64,000 nucleotides of DNA from NCBI RefSeq assembly GCF_040054535.1, contig NC_090787.1, forward strand, positions 14,453,001-14,517,000, written 5' to 3'. Below the pieces are notes generated by a model, which was given only the letters and a program-made list of their open reading frames with translations, was not told the origin of the DNA and ran no database searches. This document shows positions 63,351 to 64,000 of this stretch, piece by piece. The first letter of the stretch is position 1, and every line of letters starts with the position of its first letter. The translations under genes were made by a program, and so were the position numbers. The stretch comes from Antennarius striatus. Lineage: Eukaryota > Chordata > Actinopteri > Lophiiformes > Antennariidae.

Positions 63351-63392
63351 TGGTCAGGGTTGAGATCTGGTCACAAACCTCAACCCTGACCA
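63351..63392. other. 14-bp perfect inverted repeat (hairpin)
   Basis: TGGTCAGGGTTGAG (63351-63364) pairs exactly with CTCAACCCTGACCA (63379-63392) across a 14-nt loop. It lies directly at the left border of the recognisable Penelope-like sequence. Confidence 0.75.
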
Positions 63393-64000
63393 GATATGCC
63401 AACTTCTGGACCTCTGCCTGAACACCACCTATTTCCAGTACAGAGGGCCAATCGTGGCCAATTGCACATGGAATAAGTGGAACACAGGGCCCTGAACATC
63501 AATCTATTGGTTCCTGTGGGTGGACGACACATGGGTCAAGATCACAAGCCACAAGGTGCTGAACACATCAACTTGGTGAACAGAAACATCAGGTTCACCA
63601 GAGGGGACAACAGATTGTCCTTTTTGGATTGTGAGGTCTGCATAAAAGATAACAGGAGTCTGAATGTTGGGGTATACAGGAAACCAACGCACACGGACCA
63701 GTACCTGCTTTTTGACTCTCACCATCCACTGGAGCACAAGCTTGGTGTCATCAGGACCCTGCAAAATATGGCTGATAAGCTATCAACCATTACCCAAGAC
63801 CAAGTAAAAGAACACAACACCTGAAAAAGGCACTGAAAACCTTTGCATATCCTGACTGGACCTTTGTGAAGGCTCACACAAGATCCAGAGGAGAGAATAA
63901 CCCAGTGAGGACGGAAGAGAAGGAGAGCAAGCGTAAGGGTATAGTGATCCCATATGTGTCTGGGGTGTCTGAAAAACTAAGAAGGATCTTCAACAAGCAC
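63393..64000 (+). pseudogene. Degenerate Penelope-like retroelement, cut by window edge
   Basis: Successive plus-strand frames give LDLCLNTTYFQYRG, a WVDDTWVKI segment (the catalytic [Y/W]VDD motif, about 63520-63546), then RGDNRLSFLDCEV and VYRKPTHTDQYLLFDSHHP, then KKALKTFAYPDWTFVK and KGIVIPYVSGVSEKLRRIFN. This is the order of reverse-transcriptase palm, thumb and linker in fish Penelope-like elements, which normally continue into a GIY-YIG endonuclease. Defects seen are a missing stretch between YFQYRG and the next block, at least one frame shift around the VDD motif, and a TGA stop at 63822-63824. It is inactive. It continues off the right edge. Confidence 0.8.

Overview
The window is vertebrate nuclear DNA, almost certainly from a teleost fish. 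It is AT-rich, has long introns with GT/AG splice sites, very long di- and pentanucleotide microsatellites, and many fish-type repeats: tRNA-headed SINEs, LINE tails with short simple-repeat ends, hAT-like and Tigger-like MITEs, a solo LTR and a Penelope-like element. I cannot name the species.

Three protein-coding genes are present, all on the minus strand, in the order (low to high coordinate) rap2a, mbnl2, hs6st3. From memory, human 13q32 has HS6ST3, MBNL2 and RAP2A in the same relative order and orientation, so this is conserved synteny. OXGR1, which I recall lying between HS6ST3 and MBNL2 in human, is not seen.

Layout. 1-2593 is rap2a intron 1; rap2a exon 2 lies off the left edge. 2594-2907 is rap2a coding exon 1, followed to about 3850 by its GC-rich 5' region. 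3851-5020 is a short intergenic gap. About 5020-8462 is the mbnl2 3'UTR. Nine mbnl2 coding exons run from 16685 down to 8463, with every junction in frame, giving a predicted full-form protein of 387 residues. The mbnl2 5'UTR lies in the start-codon exon (to 17067) and in an inferred upstream exon ending at 19985; a second candidate promoter with first exon lies near 18487-18725. 20101-30200 is intergenic with simple repeats. 30592-31336 is the last coding exon of hs6st3. Everything from 31337 to the right edge is its first intron, more than 32 kb filled with repeat fragments; exon 1 lies off the right edge.

The genes do not form a pathway. Rap2a is a Ras-family GTPase, Mbnl2 a CCCH zinc-finger RNA-splicing regulator, and Hs6st3 a Golgi heparan-sulfate 6-O-sulfotransferase. 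The most interesting biology seen is inside mbnl2: a 54-nt exon for the nuclear-localisation segment is preceded by a 141-nt AG-free zone with a YGCY cluster at its 3' end, the expected architecture of Mbnl-autoregulated splicing. I found no sign of a wholly new system; most of the rest is ordinary intron and transposon debris. Exon coordinates come from reading splice sites and comparing with remembered human proteins; no alignment was run.
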